Counted from the stretch's first letter, positions 1 to 7,430 are shown. The stretch: 32,022 nt of DNA from RBG-16-57-9 sp964462185 (GCA_964462185.1 CAYWWV010000014.1:1-32022), one strand, 5' to 3'. Notes: generated from the sequence alone by a model not told the origin. Numbers and translations: made by a program.

Positions 1-55
1 TGATCCGTGCTTGGGGTGCACGTGACCGTGAGTTCAAATCTCACCGGTCCCACCA
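1..55 (+). tRNA. tRNA-Pro (anticodon GGG), 3' part only
   Basis: The window begins inside the D arm. The anticodon stem 6-10/18-22 (CGTGC/GCACG) pairs perfectly around the 7-nt loop TTGGGGT, giving anticodon GGG at 13-15, which reads proline codons CCC/CCT. The T stem 28-32/40-44 (GTGAG/CTCAC) encloses TTCAAAT. The 3' acceptor strand CGGTCCC (45-51) is followed by discriminator A and an encoded CCA (53-55). The 5' acceptor strand lies outside the window, so the acceptor pairing cannot be checked. Confidence 0.9.
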
Positions 56-70
56 CCGTGTTGGGAGAGG

Positions 71-79
71 TTTTAAATT
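71..79 (+). promoter_or_regulatory. TATA-like box of the tusA-like gene
   Basis: The AT-rich stretch TTTTAAATT stands out from GC-rich surroundings, about 27-30 nt before the ATG at 105. This spacing fits a leaderless or nearly leaderless archaeal transcript. It also favours the ATG at 105 over the in-frame TTG at 96. Confidence 0.6.
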
Positions 80-104
80 AGGCGGCTGGGCTTCTTTGAG
101 CGGT

Positions 105-329
105 ATGAAGGCCGACAAGGAGATCGACTGCGTGGGGCTTTTCTGCCCCGAGCCCATCTTCAGAGCCCGCACGGCTTTGGATGAGATGGGGGAGGGCCAG
201 GTTTTGAAGGTGGTGTCCGACGACCCGGCGGCGGAGGAGGACCTGCGGAGGCTGGCATACAGGCTGCGCTACGAGGTCTTGGAGGTCACCCGCGACGGCG
301 ACCAGGTCACGGTTTACATCAGAAAGTAA
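105..329 (+). CDS. tusA: TusA/SirA-family sulfur carrier protein
   Basis: A 74-residue protein. The family signature CPEP is at residues 14-17 (Cys14 is the expected persulfide carrier), in the usual place after the first beta strand, and the length matches the 70-80 residues normal for the family. In known members this Cys receives sulfur from a cysteine desulfurase and relays it to tRNA thiolation, molybdenum cofactor or Fe-S pathways. A cysteine desulfurase gene follows about 70 nt downstream, which fits that partnership, although iscS has its own TATA-like box. An in-frame TTG at 96 would add three residues. The family is clear; the specific acceptor is not known. Confidence 0.85.
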   Translation: MKADKEIDCVGLFCPEPIFRARTALDEMGEGQVLKVVSDDPAAEEDLRRLAYRLRYEVLEVTRDGDQVTVYIRK

Positions 330-363
330 GCCGGCGGGCCGCGGGTCGAGGGCTTTGGCCAAT

Positions 364-371
364 GTTTTAAT
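364..371 (+). promoter_or_regulatory. TATA-like box of iscS
   Basis: TTTTAATC is centred about 27 nt before TTG 395 and 33 nt before ATG 401. A transcript starting near 394 would be leaderless on the TTG or carry a very short leader before the ATG. Confidence 0.5.
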
Positions 372-400
372 CTCGTGGTTGTAGAGGGGTCTTATTGTCC

Positions 401-1573
401 ATGCAGGTTTATCTCGACTACGGGGCTGGGAGGCCCGTGGACCCCAGGGTCCTAGAGCTGGTCTCCAGGTGCCACCGTGAGGTCTACGGGAACCCCTCCA
501 GCTTCCACAGCAAGGGGTTCCAGGCCCTGGAGGTCTTGGGGGAGGCGAGGCGGAGGGTGGCCCACCTGGTGGGGGCGGATGAGGGGGAGATCGTGTTCAC
601 CTCGGGGGCGACGGAGTCCAACAACCTGGCCCTCCTGGGAGCGGCCAAGAGGGCCAAGGGGAGGCGAAAGCTGGTCCTCTCCGCCGTGGAGCACATCAGC
701 GTCCTGAACATTGGTAAGGCTCTTTCCCGGGAGGGGTTCACGGTGGAGCACTGCCCCGTGGACAGGCTGGGCGTCCTGGACCTGGGGGCCTTGGAGGACC
801 TGGTGGACGAGGAGACGGCGCTGGTGAGCGTCATGGCGGCCAACGGCGAGATAGGCACCATCGAACCCATAAAGGAGGCCGCGGAGATAGCCCACGACAC
901 CGGGGCCCTCTTCCACAGCGACGCCACCGCAGCCCTCGGACAGATACCCCTCAACGTGGGGGAACTCAACGTGGACCTCCTCACCATGAGCAGCAACGAC
1001 ATCTACGGCCCCCGGGGCGTCGGCGCCCTCTACATACGAAAAGGGGTCAGCGTGGCCCCCCACATGATCGGGGGAGGACAGGAGAGGGGGCTGAGGTCTG
1101 GCACCGAGAACATCCCAGGAATCGCGGGGATGGGCCTAGCCGCGGAGATCGCCGGGGAGGAGATGGAAGCAGAGGCGGAGAGGCTGCGGGGCTTGAGGGA
1201 CGCCCTCATCCAAGGCATCCTAGAATCCATACCCGAGAGCCACCTCAACGGCCACCCCACCCTCCGCCTCCCAGGCAACGCCAACATACGCTTCAGCTAC
1301 ATCGAGGGAGAGGCCCTGGTCATGAGCCTGGACGCCGTAGGGGTCCAGGTGAGCACGGGTTCGGCCTGCGCCGCCAAAACCCTGGAGCCAAGCCACACCC
1401 TCCTGGCCTGCGGCTTGAAACACGAGGAGGCCCACGGCAGCCTGGTCTTCACACTGGGAAAAGATAATAACCTCCAACAGGTGGAGTATGTGGTCGAGGA
1501 ACTCCCGGGGATCGTGGCCAGGCTCAGAGCGATGTCCCCCCTAACCCCGGAGGAGTTGCGGCAAGATGTATAG
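401..1573 (+). CDS. iscS: IscS/NifS-like cysteine desulfurase lacking the PLP lysine
   Basis: A class V aminotransferase-fold protein of 390 residues, the normal IscS length. It has the N-terminal LDYGA segment, the TSGATESNN cofactor-binding loop, the His of AVEHISVL (about residue 98), the cofactor Asp in HSDATAA, and the mobile-loop Cys in TGSACAA (about residue 323). The motif that normally reads S-x-H-K around the Schiff-base lysine reads SSNDIYGPRG here, so His-Lys is replaced by Asn-Asp (AAC GAC at 995-1000). From memory, Archaeoglobus fulgidus IscS has the same Lys-to-Asp change. The protein may therefore act mainly as an assembly partner of IscU rather than as a conventional desulfurase. 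TTG 395 is an alternative start. The stop overlaps iscU by 8 nt, so the two genes are translationally linked. Confidence 0.9.
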   Translation: MQVYLDYGAGRPVDPRVLELVSRCHREVYGNPSSFHSKGFQALEVLGEARRRVAHLVGADEGEIVFTSGATESNNLALLGAAKRAKGRRKLVLSAVEHISVLNIGKALSREGFTVEHCPVDRLGVLDLGALEDLVDEETALVSVMAANGEIGTIEPIKEAAEIAHDTGALFHSDATAALGQIPLNVGELNVDLLTMSSNDIYGPRGVGALYIRKGVSVAPHMIGGGQERGLRSGTENIPGIAGMGLAAEIAGEEMEAEAERLRGLRDALIQGILESIPESHLNGHPTLRLPGNANIRFSYIEGEALVMSLDAVGVQVSTGSACAAKTLEPSHTLLACGLKHEEAHGSLVFTLGKDNNLQQVEYVVEELPGIVARLRAMSPLTPEELRQDV

Positions 1574-2081
1574 CGAGAAAGTCTTGGATCACTTCAAAAA
1601 CCCCCGAAACGTGGGGGAGATACCCGACGCCGACGGCGTGGGCACGGTGGGCAACCCAGTATGCGGGGACATGATGACCATATATATCAAGGTGAAGGAC
1701 AACAGGATCGAGGACATCAAGTTCAAGACCTTTGGCTGCGGCGCCGCCATAGCCACCAGCAGCATGACCACTGAGATGGCCAAGGGTAAGACCCTGGAGG
1801 AGGCCCTGAAGATCACCAGGCAGGATGTGGCCGACGCCCTGGGGGGACTGCCCCCAGTGAAGATGCATTGCAGCAACCTGGCCGCAGACGCCTTGCACGC
1901 GGCTATAAAGGACTACTTGGAGAAAAAGAAGGAGAGCAAGGCTAAATGCGGGATATGTGGCCTGGAGACGGAGGGCGAGGACTGCCAGCTCATGGTGGTG
2001 GTCCAAGACGAGGGGGGCCGCGAGGTCAAGGCCTGCTGCACCCACCTCCACGAGGCCCAGACCACGGATAAGGATAAATAG
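1566..2081 (+). CDS. iscU: IscU-type Fe-S scaffold with C-terminal Cys-rich extension
   Basis: Residues 1-120 form a standard IscU fold: the MYSEKVLDHFKNPRN start, cluster ligands Cys33 with Asp35 (CGD), Cys58 (FGCGAA) and Cys102 (MHCSNLA). The protein is 171 residues long, about 45 more than minimal IscU. The extra tail carries Cys128 and Cys131 (CGIC), Cys140, Cys157 and Cys158 (CC) and His160, which looks like an additional metal-binding or sulfur-accepting knuckle. The gene overlaps iscS by 8 nt, so the desulfurase-like protein and scaffold are likely made together and form the IscS-IscU complex in the cytoplasm. The function of the tail is unknown. Confidence 0.92.
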   Translation: MYSEKVLDHFKNPRNVGEIPDADGVGTVGNPVCGDMMTIYIKVKDNRIEDIKFKTFGCGAAIATSSMTTEMAKGKTLEEALKITRQDVADALGGLPPVKMHCSNLAADALHAAIKDYLEKKKESKAKCGICGLETEGEDCQLMVVVQDEGGREVKACCTHLHEAQTTDKDK

Positions 2082-2114
2082 ACGATTGGAGAAGGCTCTA
2101 GGATAGGGAACGCT

Positions 2115-2705
2115 TTGAACAGGGCAAAGATTGCTTCAGGCATATCTGCCGTTATGAATGCCCCCCTGTTGACGCTGGCAACCTTCCTCCCCCTGGTATA
2201 CCTCTACGGGGGTGAGAGGTGGCCCATTTACTTGACGGTCTCCTCCCTCTTCGGCTCCGTCCTACCCCTGGTGGGGGTCTACGTACTCCTCAAACGCGGC
2301 TATATCAGCGACTTCTACGCCGATAAACGCGAGGAAAGGTTCCTCCCCTTCCTCTCCACCATATTCTGCTACCTGGTGGGCACCCTCGCGCTCATCTACT
2401 TAAAGGCGCCCGCACCCATCACAGCGCTCATGGCCTGCTACATCATCAACGGCGTGGTCCTGGCCACCATCACCCTGAAGTGGAAGATCAGCATCCACGC
2501 CAGCGGCGTGACCAGCCCCGTCACCGCCCTGGTCTACCTCATGGGGAGTAGGCTGGCTCCTCTTTTCTTGCTGGTGCTTCCCGTGATGTGGGCCCGCATG
2601 GAGCTTAAGGCTCACAGCAAGTGGCAGCTGACCCTGGGGGCCATCCTGTCCAGCCTGCTAACCTGGATACAGATGGCCTTCTACATCAACCACATATTCA
2701 TCTAG
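2115..2705 (+). CDS. PAP2-like (phosphatidic acid phosphatase-type) membrane protein
   Basis: A polytopic membrane protein of 196 residues with about five or six hydrophobic segments. Polar motifs on a hydrophobic background resemble the three PAP2 phosphatase motifs in order: DKREERFLP (compare K-x6-RP), IHASGVTSP (compare PSGH) and ARMELKAHSKWQLTLGA (compare SRxxxxxHxxxD). Several catalytic positions deviate, and the last motif has no Asp, so activity is uncertain. PAP2 enzymes dephosphorylate lipid or isoprenoid phosphates at the membrane. The start is TTG, 33 nt after iscU, and an AT-rich stretch at the iscU 3' end (2070-2080) could provide a separate promoter. The stop overlaps that of the opposing flavodiiron gene by 4 nt. 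Confidence 0.55.
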   Translation: MNRAKIASGISAVMNAPLLTLATFLPLVYLYGGERWPIYLTVSSLFGSVLPLVGVYVLLKRGYISDFYADKREERFLPFLSTIFCYLVGTLALIYLKAPAPITALMACYIINGVVLATITLKWKISIHASGVTSPVTALVYLMGSRLAPLFLLVLPVMWARMELKAHSKWQLTLGAILSSLLTWIQMAFYINHIFI

Positions 2706-3883
2706 GTCCCAGAGTCCTCCAGGACCCTGCGGGCCACTCCCAGTCCGAACTCGTAGGCCTCCCGCCACTCCTCCGCCGTGGGCTTGAAGCTGCACTGGGG
2801 GGCGCCCTCCAAGAGCTCCAGTCCCCCCAGCTTCAACTGCTCCTCCACAAACCTCACCGCACCCCCAGACCAGCCCAGGCTCCCGAAGGCCGCACCCAGC
2901 TTACCGTAGGGCTTCAAGCCCCGCAGGTAGGCCAGGAAGCCGGCCACGGTGGGGTATACGTGGTTGTTGAGGGCGGGGCTTCCCACCAGGACGGCCTTGG
3001 CCTCCAAGACCTCGGTGACCACGTCGCTGCGGTGGGTTTCCCTCAAACAGTAGACTCGGCAGTCCACCCCGCCTTGGGCCACGCCCTCGGCTATGGCGTA
3101 GGCGAGTTCCCGGGTGCTCCCCCACATGGTGTCGTAGGCCACCACCACCTTGGGCTGGGAGTAGCCATCCACCCACTTGGAGTATCCCTCCACTATGGCG
3201 CCCGGGCTCCCCCTCCAAACCACGCCGTGGCTGGGGGCGATGACCTCCACCGGCACCCCCTCCAGCTGTTTGAGGGCCCTCCTCACAGCAGCCCTCAGGG
3301 GCATCAATATGTTGGCGTAGTAGGCCGTGGCCTCTTGCCAGAGGACGCCCTGGTCCACCTGGTCGTCGAACCTCTGGGAGGAGGCCAGGTGTTGCCCGAA
3401 GGCGTCGTTGCTCAGCAGGACCCGGTCCTCGGGGATGTAGGAGACCATGCTGTCGGGCCAGTGGGCCATGGGGACCTCCACGAAGCTCAGGGTCTTGCCA
3501 CCCAGGTCCAGGGTGGGCCTCTCCTTGATGGTGGTCACCGGCAGCGCCCCGTAGTATTTCTCCAGGGTGGCCTTGCCCCGCGGCGAGGCCACTATCTCCG
3601 CCTGGGGGGCCTCCCGGTGCAGCCTGGCTATGGTGCCGCTGTGGTCGGGCTCAGCGTGGTTGGAGACCAGGTAGTCGATCTCCCCCAACCCCACATACTC
3701 CTCGATGTGCCGCACCCACTCCTCGTAGAACCTGGACTTAACCCCGTCCACCAGGGCCACCCTATCCCCCACCACCAGATACGAGTTATAGGTGGTGCCC
3801 CTGTGGGTGATGTACCCGTGGAAGTCACGGATATCCCAGTCGACGGCGCCCACCCAGTGGACACCGTCAGCTATCTCAACCAT
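2702..3883 (-). CDS. Flavodiiron protein (A-type flavoprotein, FprA-like)
   Basis: A 393-residue two-domain protein. The N-terminal metallo-beta-lactamase-like domain has a complete diiron ligand set: His76-x-Glu78-x-Asp80-His81 (NHAEPDH), His141, Asp160 and a later His in PSHGVVW. The C-terminal flavodoxin domain (about 248-390) has an FMN loop DTMWGSTRE. Family members reduce O2 to water or NO to N2O in the cytoplasm of anaerobes, with electrons from rubredoxin or F420H2; there is no C-terminal rubredoxin or reductase domain here. The start ATG lies 27 nt from the centre of an AT-rich element shared with the divergent rhodanese-like gene, so a leaderless mRNA is likely. Whether O2 or NO is preferred cannot be told from sequence. 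Confidence 0.93.
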   Translation of the reverse strand: MVEIADGVHWVGAVDWDIRDFHGYITHRGTTYNSYLVVGDRVALVDGVKSRFYEEWVRHIEEYVGLGEIDYLVSNHAEPDHSGTIARLHREAPQAEIVASPRGKATLEKYYGALPVTTIKERPTLDLGGKTLSFVEVPMAHWPDSMVSYIPEDRVLLSNDAFGQHLASSQRFDDQVDQGVLWQEATAYYANILMPLRAAVRRALKQLEGVPVEVIAPSHGVVWRGSPGAIVEGYSKWVDGYSQPKVVVAYDTMWGSTRELAYAIAEGVAQGGVDCRVYCLRETHRSDVVTEVLEAKAVLVGSPALNNHVYPTVAGFLAYLRGLKPYGKLGAAFGSLGWSGGAVRFVEEQLKLGGLELLEGAPQCSFKPTAEEWREAYEFGLGVARRVLEDSGT

Positions 3884-3903
3884 TGATTGAATCCACCCGC
3901 CGT

Positions 3904-3915
3904 GGTTTAAAAACC
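3904..3915. promoter_or_regulatory. Shared near-symmetrical TATA element, divergent genes
   Basis: GGTTTAAAAACC has 5-bp inverted arms around a central AA. It is centred about 27 nt before the flavodiiron start (minus strand) and 22 nt before the first ATG of the rhodanese-like gene (plus strand). One TATA element could thus serve both directions. No second AT-rich box is visible in the 50-70 bp between the genes. Confidence 0.55.
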
Positions 3916-3955
3916 TGCAGAACCCATTAATATGAGGGGTGGGAGAGGGAATCCC

Positions 3956-4375
3956 ATGCCCGTTATGGTTTCCAGGAGGGTGGCTGCCCTGGTTTTGGCT
4001 GCCGTGGCCCTAGTGGCTGCCGGGGCAGGGGTCTACACCGCCCGGTTGTTGAGGGGTGGGAGATACGGGGAGGTCTCCGTGGGGGAGGCCTATGGGTTGA
4101 TGGAGGAGGGAGGGGTCCTGCCCTTGGATGTGCGGACCCCCGAGGAGTTCGCCGGGGGCCACCTGGAGGGGGCGGTGAACATCCCTGTGGACAAGTTGGA
4201 GGCCAGGCTGGACGAGCTCCCCAGGGACCAGCCCCTCCTGGTCTACAGCAGGACGGGGAACAGGAGCAGCAGGGCCCTAGACATCCTACGGGACGCGGGA
4301 TTCACCCAGGTCTACCACATGAGCCAGGGGATAACCGCCTGGATCCAGGAGGGATACCCCACCACCACGGGTTGA
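3956..4375 (+). CDS. Membrane-anchored rhodanese-like domain, catalytic Cys replaced by Ser
   Basis: About 139 residues. Basic residues (SRR) precede a hydrophobic segment at residues 9-27, which should anchor the protein or be cleaved as a signal peptide. The remainder is a rhodanese fold with LDVRTPEEFAGGHLEGAVNIP and the active-site loop VYSRTGNRSS. The loop normally begins with Cys, but residue 98 is Ser (AGC at 4247-4249), so ordinary sulfurtransferase chemistry is not expected. The ATG at 3956 follows a purine-rich GGGAGAGGGA stretch; the in-frame ATG at 3932 would add eight residues and fits the upstream TATA element. The gene is divergent from the flavodiiron gene and may be co-regulated with it. 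Confidence 0.85.
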   Translation: MPVMVSRRVAALVLAAVALVAAGAGVYTARLLRGGRYGEVSVGEAYGLMEEGGVLPLDVRTPEEFAGGHLEGAVNIPVDKLEARLDELPRDQPLLVYSRTGNRSSRALDILRDAGFTQVYHMSQGITAWIQEGYPTTTG

Positions 4376-4411
4376 AACTCTTTAATCCAAGAAAAGTGGT
4401 TCTTCTTGTAC

Positions 4412-5182
4412 ATGAAGCCCGCCGTCTCCACCCTACACCTCCTGGATAGGCCCCTGGAGGAGGCCCTCGCCCCCCTGCTGGAGCTGGGGATCCCCCGGTG
4501 GGAGGTGGCCGACAGCGGATACCACGCCCTCAACCCCAAGAGGGTGGAGAGGCTTCAATCCATCAAGGCCGACTACGGGGTGGAGTTCAGCGTCCACGCC
4601 CCCTACTCCGACACCAACCTCTCGGCCGACGACGACCTCATACGGGAGTGGATCCTCAAGCGACTGAGGGCCTCCATCCGTTTCGCCTCGGAGCTGGGGG
4701 CCCGTTACCTGGTGGTCCACCCGGGGTGGAGCCCACCCACCGAGCGGTTCCAGCGGGGGCGGGCCTGGAGCACCAACCTGAGGAGCCTCCACTGGCTTCT
4801 CAGATACGCCGGGGAGTACGGCGTGGAGTGTTTGATGGAGAACGTGCCCAACCCCACCCCCTACCTCCTGGTGACCCTGGACGACTTCTTATTGTTCCAC
4901 GAGGAGATGAACCCCCCCATGGGCTACGTGTTGGATGTGGCCCACGCCCACCTCCTAGGCGAGGAGCTCGACTTCATCGAGGCCCTGGGCCCCCACATAC
5001 GCCACGTACACGTGAGCGACAACCACGGCCAGAGCGACGATCACCTCCCCCTGGGGGAGGGGGACGTCAACTGGCCCCGGGTTTTGGACGCCCTCGACGA
5101 CCAGGGATACCAGGGTTGGCTGGTGGTGGAGAGCTACACGGGGGTGGGGGAGAGCATAGAGTTCTTGGAGTCACTCCTCTAA
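4412..5182 (+). CDS. Sugar phosphate isomerase/epimerase-like TIM-barrel protein
   Basis: A protein of about 256 residues of the AP-endonuclease-2 / xylose-isomerase-like TIM-barrel superfamily. Metal-site motifs appear in order: SVHAPYSD, VVHPGW, MENVPNP (Glu ligand), LDVAHAHLLG, HVHVSDNHGQSDDHLPLGEGDVNW and a final VVESYTG. The HxSD, HLPLGEG and VVE motifs are typical of the divalent-metal site. The substrate could be a sugar, a hydroxy acid or abasic DNA; the sequence alone does not decide. TTTAATCC at 4381-4388 lies about 27 nt before the ATG; a TTG at 4406 is an alternative start. The 3' end overlaps the opposing rnz gene by 12 nt. Confidence 0.85.
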   Translation: MKPAVSTLHLLDRPLEEALAPLLELGIPRWEVADSGYHALNPKRVERLQSIKADYGVEFSVHAPYSDTNLSADDDLIREWILKRLRASIRFASELGARYLVVHPGWSPPTERFQRGRAWSTNLRSLHWLLRYAGEYGVECLMENVPNPTPYLLVTLDDFLLFHEEMNPPMGYVLDVAHAHLLGEELDFIEALGPHIRHVHVSDNHGQSDDHLPLGEGDVNWPRVLDALDDQGYQGWLVVESYTGVGESIEFLESLL

Positions 5183-6082
5183 AAGGGGGACCTCTAAGAC
5201 CTGTAGGTCCCTGGCCACCACCACCCTGGGGAAGGCCCCCTGGGCCTCCTCCAAGACCCTCTCCATGTCGGGGTAGCGGGGGCTTATATGGGTCAAAACC
5301 AGGAGGCCCACCCCCGCCTCCGCCGCCACCCGGGCCGCCTGGAGGGCGGTGGAGTGGCCGTCCTCCGCGGCCCTCCCAGCCAAGTCCTCCAGGAAGGTGG
5401 CCTCGTGGACCAGCACGCTGGCCCCCCGGGCAAACTCCACCAGCCCCTCGAAGGGAGCGGTGTCCCCCGTGTAAACCAGGCTCCTCCCGGGGCGGGGTGG
5501 GCCGCAAACCATGTGGGGCTCCACCAGGCGGCCCTCCACCTCCACCGCCTCCCCCCGCTGGAGGCGGCCCCAGAGGGGGCCCTCAGGCACTCCCAGCCGC
5601 CTGGCCTCCTCGGGGTGGAACCTCCCTGGCCTCGGGGCCTCCTCCACGCGGTAGCAGAAGGACTCCACTGTGTGTTTGGCCTCTAGGGCCACCACCCTGT
5701 AGTCGGCCTCCTCCACCACTACTCCCCCGCCTCCCAGCTCCTCCACGAAGACGGGGAAGGTGGGTGGGCCCAGGGTGTCGGAGGTGCACTGGATGAACCT
5801 GGCCAGCCCGCTGGGCCCGTAGATGTGGAGGGGCTCCTCCCTGCCCAGGAGGGACATGCTCTGAAGCAGGCCGGGTAGCCCCAACACGTGGTCGCCGTGG
5901 AGGTGGGAGACCAAGACGTGCCTCGTCTTGCGGAACCCCACCCTGGCCCGCACCATCTGCCTCTGAGTCCCCTCCCCACAGTCCAACAAGAGAATACGCC
6001 TTCCTAGCCTCACGGCCAAGGCTGGGCTGCTCCTCGCCTCCGTGGGCATGCTCCCACTGGTCCCCAGGAATACTATTCTCAC
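5171..6082 (-). CDS. rnz: Ribonuclease Z (tRNA 3'-processing endonuclease)
   Basis: A short-form tRNase Z of about 303 residues. It starts with the classic RIVFLGTSGSMPT and has SHLHGDH (His60, His62, Asp64, His65), VYTGDTAP, the HEATF segment with a following GHST, and a final LTHISPRY His ligand. The enzyme cuts tRNA precursors at the 3' side of the discriminator base. I chose GTG 6082 because it gives the family-typical N terminus and has a G-rich stretch about 8 nt upstream. A GTG at 6100 (six residues longer) is also open but sits directly on its purine-rich stretch. It is the last gene of a leftward operon after prs and a small unknown gene, with an 18-36 nt gap. Confidence 0.95.
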   Translation of the reverse strand: MRIVFLGTSGSMPTEARSSPALAVRLGRRILLLDCGEGTQRQMVRARVGFRKTRHVLVSHLHGDHVLGLPGLLQSMSLLGREEPLHIYGPSGLARFIQCTSDTLGPPTFPVFVEELGGGGVVVEEADYRVVALEAKHTVESFCYRVEEAPRPGRFHPEEARRLGVPEGPLWGRLQRGEAVEVEGRLVEPHMVCGPPRPGRSLVYTGDTAPFEGLVEFARGASVLVHEATFLEDLAGRAAEDGHSTALQAARVAAEAGVGLLVLTHISPRYPDMERVLEEAQGAFPRVVVARDLQVLEVPLLEE

Positions 6083-6118
6083 CTCAGGGCCCCCAGGCAC
6101 CCTCCCCCAGCGCAGCGA

Positions 6119-6463
6119 CTAGAGGGGGCGGAAGGTGAGAGTCTTGTCGGAGACCACCATCTCGTACATCTGGTTGGGGTAGGGCTGGAGGTTGAAGCTC
6201 TCCAACTCCTCCGCCGTGAAGTTGATGGTGAGCTTCCTCTGCTCGTAGGTGTTGTCCTGGGCGCCTGGGAGGATGCCCTGGAAGCTCTTGGTCACCTGAA
6301 CCACCATCTTGTTGATCTCCTCGGGAACATCGGGGCTGCTCACCATAACCATGGGGGGCCTGGTGCGCACCTCAACGAACTCCACCTGGAAGGCCTCCCG
6401 GCTCTCAGGATCCCTCAAAGCCTTAACCGACTGCACCTTGAGCTTAACCCGGCTAGATATCAT
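6119..6463 (-). CDS. Small conserved archaeal protein, possibly arcadin-1-like
   Basis: A 114-residue soluble protein with alternating strand-like segments and no Cys, signal or membrane segment. It lies between prs (32 nt upstream) and rnz (18 nt downstream) and is almost certainly co-transcribed with both. The pattern (short basic N-terminal strand, KALRDPESRE, FVEVRTRPPMV, a central helix EINKMVVQVTKSFQ, a C-terminal YEMVVSDKTLTF strand) reminds me of small archaeal proteins annotated arcadin-1, a partner of the actin-like crenactin. This is recall of pattern only. No crenactin gene is present in the window, so the function should be treated as unknown. Confidence 0.75.
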   Translation of the reverse strand: MISSRVKLKVQSVKALRDPESREAFQVEFVEVRTRPPMVMVSSPDVPEEINKMVVQVTKSFQGILPGAQDNTYEQRKLTINFTAEELESFNLQPYPNQMYEMVVSDKTLTFRPL

Positions 6464-6495
6464 CCCCTTGAAAAGCGGGGCGCCCCGTGATATTC

Positions 6496-7389
6496 TTATC
6501 GGTCCAAGCCCTGGAGGGCCTCGGCCAGGAGCCCCGCCACCGAGACAGTCTCATAGCTGGACTCCACCGTGTCTGTGGCCACCACCCGGACGGCGCCAGC
6601 GTTCCTCAGCCTCTCGAAGGCCCCGGGCACGGGGAGCACGTGGGTGCAGGCGGCTGCCACTCGGCGGGCCCCCAACTCCCTGAGGGCTTGGATGGCCTTG
6701 CTCATGGTGCCCCCGCTGCTGATGATGTCGTCGAAGACCACCACGTCCCGCCCCTCCACCTCCACGGAGCCCCCTGTGATGGCCGTCTCCCCCGTCACCC
6801 GGTCGCGGGTCTTCTCGAAGAAGGCCATCCCGCCCCCCAGCACCTTGGAGGCCTTCTCCACCACGCCCCGCCTGCCCAGGTCGGGTGAAAGGCTGAGAGC
6901 CCCCTGGAACCCCGTGTCCCTCATGTATCCCGCCAGGAGGTTTACGGCGGATACGTTGGTGACCCTCAGGCGGTGGTTATTCTCTAGGTTGGAGAGGCTC
7001 TCCTCGTTGTGGACGTCCACCACCACCAGGTCGGAGACCCCTGAGGCCTCCAGGAGGCCCAGCACCACATCCAGGCTCAACGCCTCCCCCCTGAGGAACC
7101 TCTTGTCCTGTCGGGCGTAGGCCAAGTAGGGTATGACGGCCACCACGCGTCGGGCCCCCAGGTCTCCGAGGGTGCGGGCCAGGAGGAAGGCCTGCATGAG
7201 TTTCCTGTCGGGCTCGGGGGCGGTGGTCTGGACGAAGGCCACCGTCTCGCCCTCCACCTCCCCCGTCACCCGTATGTAGTTCTCCCCGTCGGGGAAGATT
7301 TTATGGTTGATGAAGAGGGGCTCCACACCCATCCTTCGGGCCACTTCCTCGCCCAGGCTGGTGGATGCGGGCCCAGGGACGACTATCAT
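6496..7389 (-). CDS. prs: Ribose-phosphate pyrophosphokinase (PRPP synthetase)
   Basis: 297 residues. It makes PRPP from ribose 5-phosphate and ATP for nucleotide, His, Trp and cofactor synthesis. Visible motifs are FPDGE (32-36), YARQDKRF (91-98), the metal-binding VVDVHNEES (123-131), the flexible-loop EKTRD (192-196) and the PRPP loop VVFDDIISSGGT (217-228). The open frame continues upstream to 7497, but the real start is ATG 7389: the protein then begins MIVVPGPAST as in archaeal homologues, and a TATA-like box lies 27 nt upstream. It is the first gene of the operon prs - small protein - rnz. Confidence 0.95.
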   Translation of the reverse strand: MIVVPGPASTSLGEEVARRMGVEPLFINHKIFPDGENYIRVTGEVEGETVAFVQTTAPEPDRKLMQAFLLARTLGDLGARRVVAVIPYLAYARQDKRFLRGEALSLDVVLGLLEASGVSDLVVVDVHNEESLSNLENNHRLRVTNVSAVNLLAGYMRDTGFQGALSLSPDLGRRGVVEKASKVLGGGMAFFEKTRDRVTGETAITGGSVEVEGRDVVVFDDIISSGGTMSKAIQALRELGARRVAAACTHVLPVPGAFERLRNAGAVRVVATDTVESSYETVSVAGLLAEALQGLDR

Positions 7390-7411
7390 ACTGTGGTATT
7401 GTGGGGTGTGG

Positions 7412-7419
7412 AGGTATAT
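7412..7419 (-). promoter_or_regulatory. TATA-like box of the prs operon
   Basis: On the minus strand this reads CTATATAC and is centred 27 nt before ATG 7389, giving a leaderless prs mRNA. It also argues against the longer open frame to 7497. The M50 protease gene upstream ends only about 12 bp away. Confidence 0.7.
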
Positions 7420-7430
7420 AGTTGGCGGTT

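Noticed and set aside
2621..3886. 421-codon rightward ORF opposite the flavodiiron gene
   Set aside because: It is antisense to a complete flavodiiron gene with all metal ligands; the translation is rich in Pro, His and Gly and is not protein-like. High GC opens such shadow frames.
4498..5796. 432-codon rightward ORF across the TIM-barrel gene and rnz
   Set aside because: Mostly Pro, Gly and Arg repeats; it crosses two well-supported genes in other frames.
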